This document shows positions 4,571 to 7,655 of a stretch of 7,655 nt of DNA, piece by piece (position 1 is the stretch's first letter; every line of letters starts with the position of its first letter). Position numbers and translations under genes: made by a program. Below the pieces are notes generated by a model. It worked only from the letters and a program-made list of their open reading frames with translations. It was not told the origin of the DNA and did not search any database. The DNA is from Oscillospiraceae bacterium (lineage in GTDB: Bacteria; Bacillota; Clostridia; Oscillospirales; Ruminococcaceae), in contig CAAFHY010000122.1 in NCBI GenBank assembly GCA_900762805.1, positions 1 to 7,655 of the forward strand. The letters run 5' to 3'.

Positions 4571-6922
4571 TTACAGGATCTTTTTGAGACCGCGCAGCCA
4601 CCGGCCGTTGGCCATATCGACGATGCCCTCGGCCTGCCTGCGGGTAAAGGCCCCGCCGGCATGGGCCAGCAGCGCGCGCAGCGGCATATCGGGCAGTGCG
4701 CGCATGGCAGCCGGGTCGGGCGCGTCCTTGCCGGCCAGCACCTGTTTTTCTATGATGCTGTACACCACCTTACCTATGAGCGTGCGGCGGATCTCGGCGA
4801 CCGTTGAATTGAGGCTGTAGGGCCTGACGGCGCGGTCGGGGACGGTGTGTCCCAGCAGCCGCGGCAGCGCCTCGCGGTCGGGCATGCCGGGCTGCGGTGT
4901 GATATAGGGCGGCGGCGCTATGCCGCCGTCCGCCGCCAGCACGGCGTTGACCGTCTCATTGGCGCCGCAGACCGACAGCGTATAGTCGCCCGGCTCCAGC
5001 TCGAAGCGGTGCGTGCCGGTATGATAATAGCCGATATCGTCGGCCGATACGGACAGCGTCAGCGTCTGCTTTTCGCCGGGGAACAGCGCCAGCTTGCCGA
5101 AAGCGGCCAGCTTTTTGCCGCCCGACGGCGGCGCGGCAAAAACCAGCACCGTCTCGGTGCCCGGCAGAACCGACTGATTGCAGACCGACAGCGTCAGCGT
5201 CACCGAGCCTCCGGCGGCGATGCGGCCGGCCGAGAGGACCGGCACCCCCAGCGAAAACCGGCTGTAGGACAGCCCGAAACCGAACGGGAAGCGCACCGGC
5301 ACACCGGCCGCCTCAAAATAGCGGTAACCGAAGTAGATGCCCTCGAAATAATCGGCGCGGCCGTACTGCCGGGCAAAGCTTTCGGCGTTGGGCAGATCGG
5401 CCAGCCGCACGGGCCAGCTTTCGGCCAGACGGCCGCTGGGATTGTGCGCGCCAAACAGCACGTCGGCCAGACCGGCCCCCGCGCCCTGCCCGCCCAGACC
5501 GGCCAGAAGCAGCCCGCTTACCTTGTCGCAGAAGGTCAGCTCGACCGGCGCGCCGGTCAGCAGCACCACGACAGTATCCCCGCAGGCTCCCGCCACCACG
5601 CTGACCAGCCGGAGCATCCCGTCGGGCAGCGCCAGCGTGGTGCGGTCGCAGCCCTCGTTCTCATAGTCATCGGGCAGACCGATCACCACAACAGCCCGCT
5701 CGCTCGACGCGGCGGCCTCCTTGGCGGCGGTCAGCAGCTCCTCGTTGGTGCTGCCGTCGGCCAGACAGCCCTCGGCATAGGCATAGGCGATACGGCGGCT
5801 GTCAAGCTCACCCAGCAGGCTGGTGACGGCGCGGCTGTTGACGCGGGAGCTGCCGCCGCCCTGGATGCGCGGATGCAGCGCCATATGCCCGATCACGGCG
5901 ATGCGCTGCCCCTGCCGGCGAAGCGGGAGAACGCCGTTTTCATTTTTGAGAAGGACGCAGCTCTCGGAGGCGGCGCGGGCGGCCAGCCGGTGGTCGGCCG
6001 CAAAGAGGTCGGCCGGAGGCGGCCCGGCCCGGCGCGCGCCGCAGCGGGCAACAAGCGCCAGGATGTTCTCGGCGGCGGCATCCAGCTGCCACCGGCGCAG
6101 CGCGCCGGTCTGAAGTGCCTCCATCAGCTCGGCCGTGCGGTCGGTATAGCCGCCCGGCATCTCCAAATCAAGCCCGGCGGCCAGCGAGGCAACGCGGTCG
6201 TTGACAGCGCCCCAGTCGCTGATGACGGCTCCCTTGAAGCCCCATTCGCCGCGCAGGAGATCACCCAGCAATCGGCTGCTCTCGCCGACATATTCGCCGT
6301 TGACAAGGTTATAGCTCGACATGACCGAGACGGGCGCGGCCTCCCTGACGGCAATCTCAAAGGGGCGCAGGTAGCTCTCACGCATGGTGCGCTCATCGGC
6401 ATTGCTGCTTGAAATAAAGCGCTGCGTCTCCTGGTTGTTCAGACAATAGTGCTTGAGGCAGGCCCCCACGCCTTCGGCCTGCAGCCCGGCGATGTAGGCG
6501 GCGCCCAAACGGCCGGCCAGCAGGGGGTCCTCCGAAAAATATTCAAAATTGCGGCCGCACAGCGGGCTGCGCTTGAGATTGACGCCCGGCCCCAGCACCA
6601 GCGAAACGCCGGCGGCTGCCGCCTCGCGCCCGATGGCGGCGCCCACCTCGCCCAGCAGCTCCGGGTCAAAGGAGCAGGCAAGGGCACTGGCAGTCGGGAA
6701 GCAGGTAGCCGGCTCGCTCTCGGCGAACAGCTCGGTTTCACGCTTTTCCCTCTCCTTGCGGAGACCGTGCGGGCCGTCTGCCATCTGAATGGCAGGGATG
6801 CCGAGACGGCGAAGCTCAGCCGTCTCCCACCAGCCGGCGCCGGTGACCAGCGTGGCCTTTTCCTCGTCGGTCATGCTTCTGACCAGTGTGCGGATGGTCT
6901 GGATATCACAGTTGGGCTGCAT
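4571..6922 (-). CDS. Glycoside hydrolase family 3, beta-glucosidase-like, cytoplasmic
   Basis: The 783-aa enzyme probably releases terminal beta-linked glucose (or xylose and related sugars) from oligosaccharides or glycosides. There is no signal peptide or anchor, so it should act on imported substrates in the cytoplasm. Domains: an (alpha/beta)8 catalytic barrel, about 10-295, with DGPHGLR at 49-55, the substrate-binding Lys157-His158 in KHYCLNNQE, and ISDW at 234-237 with nucleophile Asp236; an alpha/beta sandwich, about 315-510, with ESCVLLKN at 320-327 and YENEGCDR at 420-427, where this type carries its acid/base glutamate (421 or 423, I cannot decide); FPFGFGLSY at 545-553; a fibronectin-III-like domain, about 560-655; and a C-terminal tail, about 665-783. 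No PA14 insert is present. The NagZ-type KH(F/I)PG motif is missing, so it is not a NagZ-type recycling enzyme. The start has AAAGGAG 6 nt upstream. It is the first gene of a probable operon with the peptidase fusion gene. Substrate cannot be told from sequence. Confidence 0.93.
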   Translation of the reverse strand: MQPNCDIQTIRTLVRSMTDEEKATLVTGAGWWETAELRRLGIPAIQMADGPHGLRKEREKRETELFAESEPATCFPTASALACSFDPELLGEVGAAIGREAAAAGVSLVLGPGVNLKRSPLCGRNFEYFSEDPLLAGRLGAAYIAGLQAEGVGACLKHYCLNNQETQRFISSSNADERTMRESYLRPFEIAVREAAPVSVMSSYNLVNGEYVGESSRLLGDLLRGEWGFKGAVISDWGAVNDRVASLAAGLDLEMPGGYTDRTAELMEALQTGALRRWQLDAAAENILALVARCGARRAGPPPADLFAADHRLAARAASESCVLLKNENGVLPLRRQGQRIAVIGHMALHPRIQGGGSSRVNSRAVTSLLGELDSRRIAYAYAEGCLADGSTNEELLTAAKEAAASSERAVVVIGLPDDYENEGCDRTTLALPDGMLRLVSVVAGACGDTVVVLLTGAPVELTFCDKVSGLLLAGLGGQGAGAGLADVLFGAHNPSGRLAESWPVRLADLPNAESFARQYGRADYFEGIYFGYRYFEAAGVPVRFPFGFGLSYSRFSLGVPVLSAGRIAAGGSVTLTLSVCNQSVLPGTETVLVFAAPPSGGKKLAAFGKLALFPGEKQTLTLSVSADDIGYYHTGTHRFELEPGDYTLSVCGANETVNAVLAADGGIAPPPYITPQPGMPDREALPRLLGHTVPDRAVRPYSLNSTVAEIRRTLIGKVVYSIIEKQVLAGKDAPDPAAMRALPDMPLRALLAHAGGAFTRRQAEGIVDMANGRWLRGLKKIL

Positions 6923-6977
6923 ATTCGGCTCCTTTCTCAGGCAGGATGAGGCGGCGGGCGGTGTGCCGCCAGGACGG

Positions 6978-7020
6978 TTGACAGGCGGATCTTCCCGCCT
7001 AATATATTAAAGTCTAAAGT
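6978..7020. promoter_or_regulatory. Candidate divergent promoter island with operator-like repeats
   Basis: On the + strand TTGACA (6978-6983), a 16-nt spacer and TAATAT (7000-7005) form a plausible promoter. The spacer is almost wholly an inverted repeat, GGCGG-6-CCGCC (6984-6999). On the minus strand the same AT-rich stretch offers TATATT/TAATAT as -10 for the GH3 operon, about 80 nt before its start codon, but I see no good minus -35, which would fit an activator-dependent promoter. Two direct TAAAGT repeats (7008-7013, 7015-7020) lie next to it. Confidence 0.45.
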
Positions 7021-7082
7021 GATAAGCGCAGCCGGCGTAGGGGACGGCAGCTGCCGGAGGGCGGGCCGACGTTCGGGCTCCC

Positions 7083-7096
7083 GCCGGATATCCGGC
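7083..7096. promoter_or_regulatory. 14-bp perfect palindrome, operator-like
   Basis: GCCGGATATCCGGC is a perfect palindrome. Its 8-bp core GGATATCC appears only one other time in the window, inside the palindrome at 7397-7408 in the same intergenic region. A binding site for a dimeric regulator is possible; chance is not excluded in GC-rich DNA. Confidence 0.3.
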
Positions 7097-7187
7097 TCAG
7101 GCGGCAAACGGGAGGCGCCGGCCGGGAAGTCCTGCCCGGCTTGGCGAACAGCGCCATGCCGGCGGGGTCTTTTCGCAGCATAACGCC

Positions 7188-7212
7188 CCGGCCGCCGGGC
7201 GGCCCGGCTTTT
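7188..7212 (+). terminator. Weak terminator or attenuator-like hairpin in the intergenic region
   Basis: CCGGCCGC (7188-7195) pairs with GCGGCCCGG (7199-7207) with one bulged C and a 3-nt loop, followed by CTTTT. If the 6978 promoter is used, this hairpin would lie in the leader of the transcript towards the glycosyltransferase and could attenuate it. The T-run is short. Confidence 0.25.
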
Positions 7213-7266
7213 CACGGGGGTCTTCCAAACAGCGCCCGGCGCTACGGTGCAGTGGCCGGACTGCGA

Positions 7267-7295
7267 TTGTTTTTTGGCGGGCTGTCTGTTATAAT
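7267..7295 (+). promoter_or_regulatory. Extended -10 promoter of the glycosyltransferase
   Basis: A perfect TATAAT (7290-7295) is preceded by TGT, giving a full extended -10 (TGnTATAAT), with a partial -35 TTGTTT (7267-7272) at 17 nt. The predicted start near 7302 leaves a leader of about 126 nt. That leader contains a 7-bp hairpin CGGGCAG/CTGCCCG (7353-7371) and the palindrome at 7397-7408. Confidence 0.75.
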
Positions 7296-7396
7296 GGTTC
7301 TGCAGGGCGGCGCCGGGGCGAAGCGCCGGAAAGCGCCCGCAGAACGGCCCGCCGGGCAGGCCGTCTGCCCGCGTAAAGATTATAGCAGACAAAGCC

Positions 7397-7408
7397 CTGG
7401 ATATCCAG
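7397..7408. promoter_or_regulatory. 12-bp perfect palindrome just before the glycosyltransferase start
   Basis: CTGGATATCCAG ends 19 nt before the start codon and 5 nt before the AAAGGA ribosome site. It shares the core GGATATCC with the palindrome at 7083-7096. It could be an operator, or a small hairpin limiting ribosome access. Confidence 0.3.
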
Positions 7409-7427
7409 TGCGGAAAGGACTATTTTT

Positions 7428-7655
7428 ATGAAGATTGGGCAGTTTTCCGATACTTTTTTGCCGATCGTCGATGGCGTCGGTCGCGTCGTTTACAACTACG
7501 CGGAGCAGATCGCTCTCAAGGGACATGAGAGCTATGTCATCGCGCCGCTGGCCGACACCGGCTACCGGGGCAAATTTCCGTTTGAGATCATCGACTACAT
7601 CTCGGTGGTTCTCACCTGCCTGCCGCAGTACAAAATAGGCACAACGACCACCGAC
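7428..7655 (+). CDS. GT4-type glycosyltransferase, N-terminal part (runs off window)
   Basis: The first 76 codons of a gene are open to the window edge. The peptide begins MKIGQFSDTFLPIVDGVGR and continues with NYAEQIALKGHESYVIAP at about residues 23-40. This is the first beta-alpha unit of GT-B fold glycosyltransferases of family 4, where SDTF-P--DGV forms the glycine-containing loop near the acceptor site and GHE--VIAP the second strand. Relatives move sugar from a nucleotide sugar to lipids (for example diacylglycerol glucosyltransferases), to phosphatidylinositol or to sugars, usually on the cytoplasmic face of the membrane. The donor-binding C-terminal half lies outside the window, so the substrate cannot be assigned. 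The start has AAAGGA 8 nt upstream (7414-7419), behind a good extended -10 promoter. It is divergent from the GH3 operon. Confidence 0.88.
   Translation, partial: MKIGQFSDTFLPIVDGVGRVVYNYAEQIALKGHESYVIAPLADTGYRGKFPFEIIDYISVVLTCLPQYKIGTTTTD

Larger units (their letters stand above)
6923..7427. other. 505-nt divergent intergenic region
   Basis: The region lies between the GH3 operon (-) and the glycosyltransferase (+). I see no gene in it. It holds the RBS of both neighbours, an AT-rich island at 7000-7023 in otherwise GC-rich DNA, two candidate (+) promoters (6978-7005 and 7267-7295), palindromes at 7045-7056, 7083-7096 and 7397-7408, and stem-loops at 7121-7140, 7188-7207 and 7353-7371. It is long for this compact window, which suggests regulated or structured leaders. 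Confidence 0.6.

Noticed and set aside
3566..4807. 413-codon open frame on the + strand opposite the peptidase fusion and the GH3 end
   Set aside because: It overlaps two well-supported minus-strand genes, has no recognisable domain and spans the border between them.
4847..6412. 521-codon open frame on the + strand opposite the GH3 gene
   Set aside because: It is an antisense shadow of a GC-rich gene. The translation is rich in Gln, Arg, Ala and Gly with no domain, and the minus strand encodes an unmistakable GH3.
4571..6922. NagZ-type beta-N-acetylglucosaminidase as the identity of the GH3
   Set aside because: The KH(F/I)PG loop motif is absent. The protein has the C-terminal sandwich and Fn3-like domains of beta-glucosidases instead.
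7014..7032. CcpA (cre) site upstream of the GH3 operon
   Set aside because: TGATAAGCGCAG resembles half a cre site only with an inserted base; the other half does not match.

Overview
The window is GC-rich and densely coding. Everything in it fits a chromosome of a high-GC anaerobic Clostridia member (Oscillospiraceae/Ruminococcaceae-like): AAAGGA-type ribosome binding sites, a tRNA-Thr gene with encoded CCA and its own intrinsic terminator, a Clostridia-style copA-copZ pair, a two-domain GH3 beta-glycosidase and a GT4 glycosyltransferase. The taxonomic placement is an inference from style, not from a marker gene. I see no phage, IS element, CRISPR array or plasmid function.

Layout, left to right. 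Positions 10-2445 (+) hold a tight copper-efflux operon: a CopA-type P1B-1 ATPase and, 3 nt after its stop, a 64-residue CopZ-type metallochaperone. Positions 2446-3002 have no supportable gene. They hold a degenerate 13-bp tandem repeat organised as a 39-bp higher-order repeat (about 2494-2674), a strong (+) terminator (2663-2700) and further hairpins. Positions 3003-3078 (-) are tRNA-Thr(UGU), with a terminator just downstream and a near-consensus promoter (TTGACA-17-TACAAT, 3271-3299) unusually far upstream.

Positions 3467-6922 (-) look like a two-gene operon. The first gene is a cytoplasmic GH3 beta-glycosidase of 783 aa. The second, 42 nt later, is a 353-aa protein that joins an ArAE/FUSC-like six-helix membrane domain to a complete VanY-type M15 DD-carboxypeptidase domain. 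This fusion is the most unusual object in the window, because the predicted topology would leave the peptidase on the cytoplasmic side.

Positions 6923-7427 are a 505-nt divergent intergenic region with an AT-rich promoter island, an extended -10 promoter, several hairpins and two palindromes sharing the core GGATATCC. A GT4-family glycosyltransferase starts at 7428 (+) and runs off the window.

Functionally there are three unrelated modules: copper detoxification (copA/copZ), a threonine tRNA, and a carbohydrate/cell-envelope neighbourhood (GH3, membrane-linked carboxypeptidase, glycosyltransferase). The last three genes share an intergenic control region, but I cannot show from sequence that they share a pathway.
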